A stretch of 41,785 nt of DNA, taken from contig JAFUKH010000027.1 in the NCBI GenBank assembly GCA_017467845.1, positions 1-41,785 of the forward strand. Direction: 5' to 3'. The number at the start of each line of letters is the position of its first letter. Positions within the stretch are counted from its first letter, which is position 1. A program made the position numbers and the translations under genes. Positions 17,149-24,254 of the stretch are shown here, in pieces. Origin of the DNA: Lachnospiraceae bacterium (GTDB lineage: Bacteria; Bacillota; Clostridia; Lachnospirales; Lachnospiraceae). Below the pieces are notes generated by a model. That model saw only the letters and a list, made by a program, of their open reading frames with translations, made no database searches and was not told where the DNA came from.

Positions 17149-17799
17149 ATGGGAAGATGTATTATTGTTGCTGCCGGCGATTTAACCGTCGGCAGCGTAA
17201 AGGTAAATGATGACGACCTGGTTATTGCGGTAGATGGTGGTCTTGGATATTGTTCTGTATTGGAGCTGGAACCGGATTTGATTCTGGGAGACTTTGATTC
17301 TGTATCGGAGCAGGAGAAAGAAGCCATCGAGCTTTTGAAAGCGCAGATTCCGGAGCGGATTATCCAGTTACCGGATGTTAAGGATGACACGGATACCTTG
17401 GCGGCTATCCGTATCGGTCTGGAGAATGGTTATGACCGTTTCTTAATTTATGCCGGAACCGGTGGAAGGCTGGAGCATACCTTTGCCAATATCCAGTGTC
17501 TGTTATATTTAAAGAATCATAATGCTGTGGGATATCTCATGGATGGTAGTGGAATGATTTGTGTACTTCAAAACGAAGAAGTGAAGCTGAAGGATAATCT
17601 GGAGGGCTACCTGTCTCTGTTCTCTTTGGGAAAAGAGGCTAGGGGCGTGACCATCCGGGGTATGAAATATGAGCTGGAGGATACTACAATAACCAATGAT
17701 TTTCCGGTGGGAATCAGCAATGAATTTATTGGTCAAGAAGCTCTTGTAAAAGTAGAAGATGGGGAACTTCTGATGATTATTAATTATGTTTCTGAATAA
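17149..17799 (+). CDS. thiN: Thiamine pyrophosphokinase
   Basis: Transfers pyrophosphate from ATP to thiamine to make thiamine diphosphate in the cytosol. At 216 aa it has normal length. Family motifs are visible: AVDGG near residue 28, PDLILGDFDS near 43-52, DVKDDTDTLAAI near 76-87 and GTGGRLEHTFAN near 104-115. It starts 2 bp after the lipoprotein stop, with only a weak ribosome site, so it probably depends on translation of the upstream gene. In many Firmicutes thiN sits with rsgA and rpe; being the tail of a transporter operon is atypical and does not by itself show that the transporter carries thiamine. Confidence 0.93.
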   Translation: MGRCIIVAAGDLTVGSVKVNDDDLVIAVDGGLGYCSVLELEPDLILGDFDSVSEQEKEAIELLKAQIPERIIQLPDVKDDTDTLAAIRIGLENGYDRFLIYAGTGGRLEHTFANIQCLLYLKNHNAVGYLMDGSGMICVLQNEEVKLKDNLEGYLSLFSLGKEARGVTIRGMKYELEDTTITNDFPVGISNEFIGQEALVKVEDGELLMIINYVSE

Positions 17800-17802
17800 T
17801 GC

Positions 17803-17836
17803 AAAAGCTACAAACAATGTGGTTTGTAGCTTTTTT
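17803..17836 (+). terminator. Intrinsic terminator after thiN
   Basis: A 13-bp stem AAAAGCTACAAAC with GTTTGTAGCTTTT, short loop and T run, starting 3 bp after the thiN stop. It closes the operon that begins near 7846. Confidence 0.95.
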
Positions 17837-17872
17837 AATTGTGTAAATTTATGAAAAATAGTAAAAAAGTAC

Positions 17873-17901
17873 TTGTTTCTGTGTCATAATAATTTTATAA
17901 T
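17873..17901 (+). promoter_or_regulatory. Sigma-A promoter of the chemoreceptor gene
   Basis: TTGTTT (17873-17878), a 17-bp spacer and a perfect TATAAT (17896-17901), 29 bp before the start codon. Confidence 0.8.
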
Positions 17902-17930
17902 ATTGAAAAAAGGAAGGGAGATATAGTCCG

Positions 17931-19712
17931 ATGAAATTGAGAAAAATAAAAGATGAAATGACTGTCAAAACTATAGATGGTGCAATACAGCTTAATAATA
18001 AGTTCATGATTAGAATTATGATTGGTCTGATTGTCTTTTCTATATGCTGTCTGATGCTTCTCGGAATGTTTGCGATATGGGTAAAGGACGCCTCCAACAG
18101 TGCAATTAATATTGAAGTAGCAACCGGAGTTCAGAGTGATTGGACCAATGATATTATTATTGATTTAGTGAGTGGTAACCCTATTGATGTAGAGCTGGAT
18201 TCCCAAAAGTGTGCATTTGCGCAGATGAGAGAGGAATTAGAAGGCGGGTTGGGTATCAAGAGTGGATACACGGAGGTACAGGCTGCTTATGATGAAGCGA
18301 TGGCACTTCACGAAGAATTACACAAATTAGCACAGCAGGCAAAGAACACCAGTCCGGAAGATGCAACGGAGATGGTAAATCTTCTGACCAATACATATAT
18401 GGAGTTTTCTTCCAAAATGAGCATTGTTTCTGATTATTATATAATGAGACAGGATGCAAATTATGATTGGTATGTATTTGTAACCAATGCCAATATCATT
18501 ATTATTATTATTTTAGCTGTTGTTGCTTCTAAGTTAATCCGCAGAGTGTCCAAGAATCTTTCGCAGACGATTGCGGAGCCTATCAATGCTGTTGCGGATT
18601 GGGCTACCGATTTGGCAATGGGTTCTGATGAACTGAATTTTGAGAATACTCATACTGATCTGGAAGAAATCAGTCAGATGATTGAAGCTTTTGAAGCTAT
18701 GGCAAAGAATATTCAGGAGAATGTTCACGTAGTACAGCGAGTTGCAGAAGGTGATATGACGGCCTTCGTTAATATTCGTTCTTCAAAGGATAGTCTCTCT
18801 AAGAATCTTTACAAGATGGTTCAGACCAACGATCTGATGTTTAACGAGATCACTCAGATTGCTCAGGAGGTTGCTTACGGTGCAGATGATATCGCCAATG
18901 CAAGTAACTCTCTGGCACAGAGCTGTACCAATCAGGTACACAGTATTGCAGATTTCAAGATTGCGGTAGAGGAGACTGCAAAGCTTCTTAATGAGAACGT
19001 AGAGCTTATTGCTAAGTCCAAGAATCTCTCCGGTGAAATTAAGCAGGAGGTTGCATTAAGTAATGAGAAGATGCAGCAGCTCTTAAAAGCGATGGAGGAT
19101 ATTACACAATCTTCCGATAAGATTTTCGCAGTAATTAAGACCATCGAAGATATTGCAAGCCAGACCAATCTTCTTGCACTGAATGCTTCCATTGAGGCAG
19201 CAAGAGCAGGTGAATTGGGTAAGGGATTTGCAGTAGTTGCAGGTGAAGTAGGAAACCTTGCAGCACAGAGTGCGAAGGCAGTAGTAGAGAGTAGACAGCT
19301 GATTGAAGATACCATCCAGAAAGCAGCTATCGGTAATAAGATTACCAATGAGACCAGCGATACCTTTAAGAAAATCGTAGAGAGTATTGATGAGATTTAT
19401 GTATGTAATGATGAGATGACGGATGCAGGAAATCGTCAGAAGGAGCAGCTTGGTGTTATCGAAACTGATATTCAGGCAATCTCTGATGCTGTAGATTCCA
19501 ATGCAGCAATCAGTGAAGAAACTGCTGCATCTTGCGACTTATTAAATAGTAGTGCGGACAGCTTACGTGCAGCCATGAGTAAGTTTAATCTTCGTAAGAG
19601 AGAGCCGGGTAAGGCTTACATTCCACCTGAGAAACAGGGCGATGAAGAATTCAAGAAGCTTGCACAGCATAACTACGATGAAGCTGTAAAAGAAGGCAAA
19701 GTTCATTACTAA
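17931..19712 (+). CDS. Methyl-accepting chemotaxis protein
   Basis: Transmembrane chemoreceptor (593 aa) that would control CheA. Helix 1 is at about residues 27-52, an extracellular ligand domain of about 130 residues follows, helix 2 is at about 181-203, then HAMP (about 203-260) and a cytoplasmic coiled-coil signalling domain. The hairpin tip is recognisable at about 405-450: [20 protein letters not shown] and [13 protein letters not shown]. At the usual EVR-LA position Gly replaces Arg, a small departure from consensus. Strong AGGAAGGGAG site 11 bp before the ATG. No flagellar or che gene is nearby. The extracellular domain is not recognisable to a ligand class from sequence alone. Confidence 0.94.
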   Translation: MKLRKIKDEMTVKTIDGAIQLNNKFMIRIMIGLIVFSICCLMLLGMFAIWVKDASNSAINIEVATGVQSDWTNDIIIDLVSGNPIDVELDSQKCAFAQMREELEGGLGIKSGYTEVQAAYDEAMALHEELHKLAQQAKNTSPEDATEMVNLLTNTYMEFSSKMSIVSDYYIMRQDANYDWYVFVTNANIIIIIILAVVASKLIRRVSKNLSQTIAEPINAVADWATDLAMGSDELNFENTHTDLEEISQMIEAFEAMAKNIQENVHVVQRVAEGDMTAFVNIRSSKDSLSKNLYKMVQTNDLMFNEITQIAQEVAYGADDIANASNSLAQSCTNQVHSIADFKIAVEETAKLLNENVELIAKSKNLSGEIKQEVALSNEKMQQLLKAMEDITQSSDKIFAVIKTIEDIASQTNLLALNASIEAARAGELGKGFAVVAGEVGNLAAQSAKAVVESRQLIEDTIQKAAIGNKITNETSDTFKKIVESIDEIYVCNDEMTDAGNRQKEQLGVIETDIQAISDAVDSNAAISEETAASCDLLNSSADSLRAAMSKFNLRKREPGKAYIPPEKQGDEEFKKLAQHNYDEAVKEGKVHY

Positions 19713-19717
19713 AACAA

Positions 19718-19887
19718 AACGGACCGTTACCCTCCGGGTAGCGGTCTTTCTTTGGCTCCACCACAAGTTTCCCTCTGTACACAACGCTTTTGAGATACAT
19801 ACCCACCGACCGACAGGAGACCACCTCCTTTTGGGGACGCTTTTGAAAAACTACGTAGAAATCTCCAAAGGCATATGTTGCGTTCCG
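19718..19887 (-). ncRNA. Candidate small RNA, left palindrome arm
   Basis: Read outward from the centre on the minus strand, this arm has a weak promoter-like pair (CTGTTT 19911-19916, 17 bp, CATAAA 19888-19893; an alternative TATACT lies a little upstream). It contains a small AGGAG/CTCCT hairpin within the conserved 28-nt block and ends in the hairpin at 19722-19746 followed by CGTTTTGTTTT, which can terminate in this direction. CCTTTGG near the 5' end can pair with CCAAAG near the 3' end to close the RNA. Its relation to the right arm supports a functional RNA, but transcription is not shown. Confidence 0.35.
19722..19752 (+). terminator. Bidirectional terminator after the chemoreceptor gene
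   Basis: An 11-bp stem GACCGTTACCC with GGGTAGCGGTC (one G-U) and a 3-nt loop, followed by TTTCTTT on the plus strand and by CGTTTTGTTTT on the minus strand. It begins 10 bp after the chemoreceptor stop. Confidence 0.85.
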
Positions 19888-20151
19888 TTTATGTCTTTTC
19901 ACCTTTCGACAAACAGGAGTATATGTCCGTGTATTGGAGACGAGAAAAATTTTCTAGCATTTCTAGGCGCGCACGTTCGCAAAGTCTGATTACATGTGAC
20001 CGAGCCCAGCTCCGTTTCACTGCGGTGGTTCTCGGTCACATGATTTTGCTCACCGCACGTGCCAAGAACTGCACGAAAATTTTTCAAAGTCATCCAATTA
20101 CACGAACATATACTCCTTGTTTGCTCGAAATCTGAAAAGATATAAATAATC

Positions 20152-20326
20152 ATAGAACGCAACGTGCCTTTGTGAGATTTAAGTAGTTTTTCAGCAGCTT
20201 CCCAAGAGGAGGTGGTCTCCTGTCGGTCGGTGGGGCGTGACGTATCGAAAACATTGTGTATAGAGGGGAGCTTGGGCCAGAGCCAAAGAAAGACCGTCGC
20301 GAAAATGCGACGGTCCGTTTGTTATT
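20152..20326 (+). ncRNA. Candidate small RNA, right palindrome arm
   Basis: Mirror copy of the left-arm candidate, transcribed outward on the plus strand. The promoter-like pair is better: TTGTTT (20117-20122), 18 bp, TATAAA (20141-20146). The conserved 28-nt block (20207-20234) with its AGGAG/CTCCT hairpin lies mid-RNA. AGCTTCCC near 20196 can pair with GGGGAGCT near 20265 with one G-U pair. A 9-bp GC-rich hairpin (20292-20315) followed by CGTTTGTTATT would end it, running into the 3' end of the opposing exporter gene. Length of about 175 nt is in the range of regulatory RNAs such as 6S, which is only a hypothesis here. Confidence 0.4.
20285..20315 (-). terminator. Bidirectional terminator after the exporter operon
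   Basis: A perfect 9-bp stem GACCGTCGC/GCGACGGTC (20292-20300 with 20307-20315) with TTTCTTT following on the minus strand, directly after the exporter stop. Its plus-strand side also ends in a T-rich tail. Confidence 0.85.
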
Positions 20327-22103
20327 ATAGTGATTGTGCCATGTAGAGGTTATAGTAGGCACCTTTCTTTTCAAAGAGTTCTCTTGCGGTACCTTGTTCT
20401 AAGATACCGCCTTCATCGATTACGAAGATGCGGTCAGCTTTCTGAATGGTACTTAAGCGGTGAGCAATTACGAAGGAGGTACGTCCCTGTAGTAAGGTTT
20501 CAATACCTTTCTGGACTAAGAGCTCCGTCTGGGTATCAATGCTGGAGGTTGCCTCATCTAAGATGAGGATGCGTGGCATGGATACGAAGGTTCTTGCAAA
20601 GGCAAGGAGCTGCTTTTGACCGATGGAGAGACCGCCGCCTCGCTCACTGAGCTCGGTGTCGTAGCCTTTTTCCAGCTTCATAATAAAGTCGTGGGCATTT
20701 ACGGCCTTGGCTGCTGCAATGATTTCCTCATCGGTTGCGTCCAGCTTACCATAGCGGATATTGTCCTTTACAGTTCCGGAGAACAGGAAATTATCCTGCG
20801 TCATAATACCCATCTGGCTGCGGAGAGAGTGGATGGTGATATCTTTTACATCATGTCCGTCAATTTTTACGCTGCCTTTCGTAGTGTCGTAGAAACGGCT
20901 GATCAAGTTCACGATGGTGGTCTTACCTGCGCCGGTAGGTCCTACGAGTGCAATAGTTTCACCGGGCTTAATCTCAAAGCTTACATCCTCTAATACCTTT
21001 ACATCCGGGGCATCAGAGTAAGCGAAGCTTACGTTTTCAAAACTTACAGCACCTTTAATAGGTGGAAGAACAGTAGCATCACTATCATCTGTAATCTCAG
21101 AAGGGGTATCTAGGATTTCAAATACACGTTCTGCTGCAGCGATATTAGTAATCAGCTGATTGTAGAAGCTGCTTAGGTTAGAAATCGGCTGCCAGAACAT
21201 GTTAATGTATGTTCCGAAAGCAAGGAGAGTACCGATAGATACAGTGTCCACTCCAAGCACTACGATGCCCACATAGTAAAGCATTACAGAGCCGATCCCC
21301 CAGCAGATATCAATGATGGAGTTAAAGGCATCGTTCATGCGCACCGCATCTTTAAAGGCTTCCCGGTGCTCCTTTACCAGAGTATCAAAGGTTTCCTCAG
21401 ATTCTTTCTGAGCATTGAAGCTCTGGATAATACGCATTCCGGCAATATTTTCATGAAGAAAAGCATTTAAGTTAGCACTTTTCTTACGGAAGATTAGCCA
21501 GCGTTTGTGAGAATACTTCTGGATGATAAACATACCAATCATCAGAAGCGGGGTAGAGCACAGAGCGGCTAATGTAAGAAGCGGATTTTTAATGACCATG
21601 ATTACCACAACGGCAGTAATGGTAATAAAGTCCGGAATTAAGGTGGTAACACTGTTACCCAGCACATCCTTTAGGGAGTTGATATCTCCCATGATACGGG
21701 AGAGAATCTTACCGGTAGGACGTGAGTCAAAAAAGTGAAAATCCAAGGTTTGGATGTGGGTGTACAGCTCCAGACGGATGGTAACCAAAATGCGGTGACA
21801 AAGCTTGTTCATGATGTACATTCGAAGCTTTATCAGAAGTACCATAATAATGTTCAGTACCGCCGCAAAACAGACGATTTTCACAAGTCCCGAAAAGTTG
21901 CCCTTTCCGATATAATTGTCAATGGCTTCTTCGATGATTAAGGGATTCATAAGGCTGACAGCCACACAGAAGCCCATGATTAACAGCACCAAAAAAATTT
22001 CTTTTTTATATATAAGCAGATAGGAGAAGAGGCGAAGCAGCGTTTTTACTTTCCCTTTTTCTCCGCCTGTCTTCTCGTCATCCTTATACGAGTTGAATGC
22101 CAT
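20325..22103 (-). CDS. Heterodimeric ABC exporter half-transporter (BmrD/LmrD-like)
   Basis: Fused membrane domain and ATPase of an exporter (592 aa). The membrane part has six helices within about residues 20-330. The nucleotide-binding domain has Walker A GPTGAGKTT, Walker B ILILDEATSS with the catalytic Glu, and the switch His in VIAHRLS. Its signature is LSIGQ, not LSGGQ. It is encoded 17 bp after the 578-aa half, with GGAAGGAGGT before the ATG. A changed signature here and a Walker B Asp in the partner together define one degenerate ATP site, the pattern of BmrCD and TM287/288 heterodimers. Substrate probably drugs or peptides; not determinable here. Confidence 0.93.
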   Translation of the reverse strand: MAFNSYKDDEKTGGEKGKVKTLLRLFSYLLIYKKEIFLVLLIMGFCVAVSLMNPLIIEEAIDNYIGKGNFSGLVKIVCFAAVLNIIMVLLIKLRMYIMNKLCHRILVTIRLELYTHIQTLDFHFFDSRPTGKILSRIMGDINSLKDVLGNSVTTLIPDFITITAVVVIMVIKNPLLTLAALCSTPLLMIGMFIIQKYSHKRWLIFRKKSANLNAFLHENIAGMRIIQSFNAQKESEETFDTLVKEHREAFKDAVRMNDAFNSIIDICWGIGSVMLYYVGIVVLGVDTVSIGTLLAFGTYINMFWQPISNLSSFYNQLITNIAAAERVFEILDTPSEITDDSDATVLPPIKGAVSFENVSFAYSDAPDVKVLEDVSFEIKPGETIALVGPTGAGKTTIVNLISRFYDTTKGSVKIDGHDVKDITIHSLRSQMGIMTQDNFLFSGTVKDNIRYGKLDATDEEIIAAAKAVNAHDFIMKLEKGYDTELSERGGGLSIGQKQLLAFARTFVSMPRILILDEATSSIDTQTELLVQKGIETLLQGRTSFVIAHRLSTIQKADRIFVIDEGGILEQGTARELFEKKGAYYNLYMAQSL

Positions 22104-22120
22104 AGGTTATACCTCCTTCC

Positions 22121-23857
22121 TTAGGTGATATCCTCAGTGCCCTGGATAAAGGCACCGTATTGAGCCATATACGTTTCGTAGTATAAGCCCTTTTCCTTTA
22201 ATAAAGTCTCATGGGTACCGCGCTCTGCGATTTCACCGTCTTTTAAGAAGATGATTTCATCCGCATGACGAACGGCACTGACACGGTGACCAATAATAAT
22301 CTTGGTAGTACCCTGCAGAGAATTCAAAGTTTCCTGAATTTCCTTCTCTGTCTCCATATCCAGAGCGGAAGTGGAATCATCCATAATTAATATGGGATTT
22401 CCTTTCGAAAGAGCACGTGCAATACTGATACGCTGCTTCTGACCACCGGAAAGACCAACGCCTCGTTCACCGATAACGGTATCATAGCCGCTTTCCAGCT
22501 TCTCAATAAAGGAGCCTGCCTGAGCTCTGTAGGAAGCTGTCTTCACCATTTCGTCAGTAATAGTGTCAGCCTTGCCCAGCTTAATGTTATCTTTAATAGT
22601 ATCCGAAAAAAGGAATACATCCTGCATAACCACTGAGATATTGCCTCGCAGCTGCTCAAAGGATAAATCTTTAATATTCACATCATCCATAAGAATTTCA
22701 CCTTCATTACAATCATAGAGTCTCTGTAATAAATGGATAATGGACGACTTACCGGAACCGGTAGCACCCATGATGCCAAGGGTCTTGCCGGGTTCTACGG
22801 TAAAGCTGATATCCTTTAAAATCCGGCTGTTACTGCGCTCAAAATCTACGTTCTTAAAGGTAATCTTACCCTTCACATCATTGATGACAGTGGGATGCGC
22901 TTTTTCCTTAATGTCTGCGGTTTCCTTATAAATCTTCTTAATTTTCTTATTGGAAGCCACAGCAGAGGAGAAGCTGTTGGTAAGCCAGCCCAACATTTCC
23001 ATAGGCCATACGATGTTCATGGAATACTGAATGAAGGCACCAAGATCACCAAGTGTCATCTCGCTTTGCAGAACCAAATAGCCGCCGCAAAGAAGCATAA
23101 CCAGCGGCAGAAGTTTGGTTACCAGCGTAAAATAGGGATGATACTTTACAAACATGCGGGATTGCTGCATGTTTAGTTCAAAGTATCTTTCGTTGTGGGA
23201 TAAGAACTTCTGAATCTCATGCTTTTCTCTGGCGAAGGCCTTTACGGTACGCACACCTCCTAAGTTCTCTTCACAGACCGTGTTGAGCTTTGCATTTTCT
23301 TCACTGATTTCCTCATAAATCTTATCCAGCTTCTTTTCAAGGAAAATTGCCAGCATACCGCAGAAGGCCATAACCACAAGTGGAATCAGTGCCAGTTTCC
23401 AGCTTAAGGTAAACATACAAAATAGTACTAGGGAAACGTGAATAACTACCTCAATTAATAGCATTCCAACGAATCCGATAGCATCCCAGATGCGGTCAAT
23501 ATCGTCCTTCACCCTCGCCATAAGTTCGCCGGTATTGTTGCGGTCGAAGAATTCTGCGGAAAGTCCCTGAATATGTGCAAAAATATCCTTTCGCATATTT
23601 CCCGCAATCTTTGCAGCTGTAACGTCGAAAGTATATTCTTTCACATACATAAAAATCATACGGCCTACACCTACTAAAAGAATTCCGCCCAGTAAGTAGG
23701 GGAGTATGGTAAGATTTCTCTGGCCGATGACATCGTCAATAATTCGCTTTGTGAGCTGGGGCGACAGCATATCCAGAGAAGTGGATATTACAAGTGCCAT
23801 GACTGCAATAAAATAGGCACCCTTATGCTCCCAGATATGAGTTCTAATTTTCTTCAT
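22121..23857 (-). CDS. Heterodimeric ABC exporter half-transporter (BmrC/LmrC-like, degenerate site)
   Basis: First gene of the exporter operon (578 aa): six-helix membrane domain, then an ATPase with Walker A GATGSGKSS, signature LSGGQKQR and Walker B ILIMDDSTSALD. The residue after the Walker B Asp is Asp instead of the catalytic Glu, the hallmark of the degenerate half of heterodimeric exporters. AAGGAGGTATGAT precedes the start. Expression is probably controlled by the leader ORF and attenuator at 23906-24067, as for bmrCD in Bacillus, where translation-inhibiting antibiotics induce the exporter. The exporter class is firm; the drug link is inference. Confidence 0.93.
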   Translation of the reverse strand: MKKIRTHIWEHKGAYFIAVMALVISTSLDMLSPQLTKRIIDDVIGQRNLTILPYLLGGILLVGVGRMIFMYVKEYTFDVTAAKIAGNMRKDIFAHIQGLSAEFFDRNNTGELMARVKDDIDRIWDAIGFVGMLLIEVVIHVSLVLFCMFTLSWKLALIPLVVMAFCGMLAIFLEKKLDKIYEEISEENAKLNTVCEENLGGVRTVKAFAREKHEIQKFLSHNERYFELNMQQSRMFVKYHPYFTLVTKLLPLVMLLCGGYLVLQSEMTLGDLGAFIQYSMNIVWPMEMLGWLTNSFSSAVASNKKIKKIYKETADIKEKAHPTVINDVKGKITFKNVDFERSNSRILKDISFTVEPGKTLGIMGATGSGKSSIIHLLQRLYDCNEGEILMDDVNIKDLSFEQLRGNISVVMQDVFLFSDTIKDNIKLGKADTITDEMVKTASYRAQAGSFIEKLESGYDTVIGERGVGLSGGQKQRISIARALSKGNPILIMDDSTSALDMETEKEIQETLNSLQGTTKIIIGHRVSAVRHADEIIFLKDGEIAERGTHETLLKEKGLYYETYMAQYGAFIQGTEDIT

Positions 23858-23905
23858 ATCATACCTCCTTGTCTTTCAAACCCTCAAAAGATGCATATAC
23901 AGACG

Positions 23906-23938
23906 TAAAAAGAGCCCATGACAGTACGTCACGAGCTC
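23906..23938 (-). terminator. Transcription attenuator in the exporter leader
   Basis: On the minus strand an 11-bp stem (GAGCTCGTGAC with GTCATGGGCTC, two G-U pairs) is followed by TTTTT, 49 bp before the exporter start. Its 3' arm and T run can instead pair with upstream RNA: AAAAGAGC (23986-23993) and AGTAC (23975-23979) are complementary to GCTCTTTT (23908-23915) and GTACT (23923-23927). The two structures are mutually exclusive. Confidence 0.85.
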
Positions 23939-23977
23939 TCTATGTGTGTTAATATATGCATGGTTAATACATATGTA

Positions 23978-24067
23978 CTATACGCGCTCTTTTGAGGTAA
24001 CTGTTGATAATGTAATCATATTTGATTTTGCATTCTCGAAAAAATTCATAGTCAAGTTAATCATCAT
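23978..24067 (-). CDS. 29-aa leader peptide of the ABC exporter operon
   Basis: A short ORF encoding MMINLTMNFFENAKSNM plus 12 further residues, preceded by an ideal ribosome site (AAGGAGG, 5 bp from the first ATG; a second ATG follows directly). Its last codons (Ser-Lys-Glu-Arg-Val-stop) overlap the RNA segment that can pair with the 3' arm of the attenuator. A ribosome that finishes the ORF would cover this segment and let the terminator form; one halted earlier would leave it free for the antiterminator pairing. Position and logic resemble the BmrB leader ahead of bmrCD. Not homologous by any visible motif; the peptide probably has no function beyond its translation. Confidence 0.8.
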   Translation of the reverse strand: MMINLTMNFFENAKSNMITLSTVTSKERV

Positions 24068-24144
24068 TGTTACCTCCTTCTTTCATATTTTTGTTGCGCC
24101 CTCGGATGACAAGTCCTCAGACTGATAAATGAATAACTGTTTGT

Positions 24145-24173
24145 AGATTACGCCTAATCTTTTTGAATGTCAA
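24145..24173 (-). promoter_or_regulatory. Sigma-A promoter of the leader/exporter operon
   Basis: Perfect TTGACA (minus strand, 24173-24168), 17-bp spacer, TAATCT (24150-24145). Transcription would start near 24138, giving an untranslated stretch of about 70 nt before the leader ORF. Confidence 0.8.
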
Positions 24174-24254
24174 GGAGGTATTTTATAAAAAATTACATTT
24201 TTTTTCATAGAATGATGGTGTAAAATAAAAAATAGTTTTATTTGAGGAGACAAT

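Larger units (their letters stand above)
19713..20323. repeat. ~610-bp imperfect palindrome between convergent genes
   Basis: The whole gap between the chemoreceptor stop and the exporter stop is one imperfect inverted repeat centred at about 20018. Mirrored blocks include the terminal hairpins (19722-19746 and 20292-20315), an identical 28-nt block (19802-19829 with 20207-20234), GAAAAACTAC (19845-19854 with 20183-20192), ACATATACTCC (around 19916-19926 with 20106-20116), and a perfect 12-bp central pair CATGTGACCGAG/CTCGGTCACATG (19993-20004 with 20031-20042). Between the blocks the arms differ, so they are diverged copies, not a recent duplication. No convincing ORF with a ribosome site lies inside. 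Confidence 0.9.

Noticed and set aside
19875-20162. Overlapping ORFs of 86-87 codons on both strands within the palindrome
   Set aside because: No ribosome sites, no recognisable product, and the arms' conservation follows RNA-like blocks, not codons.
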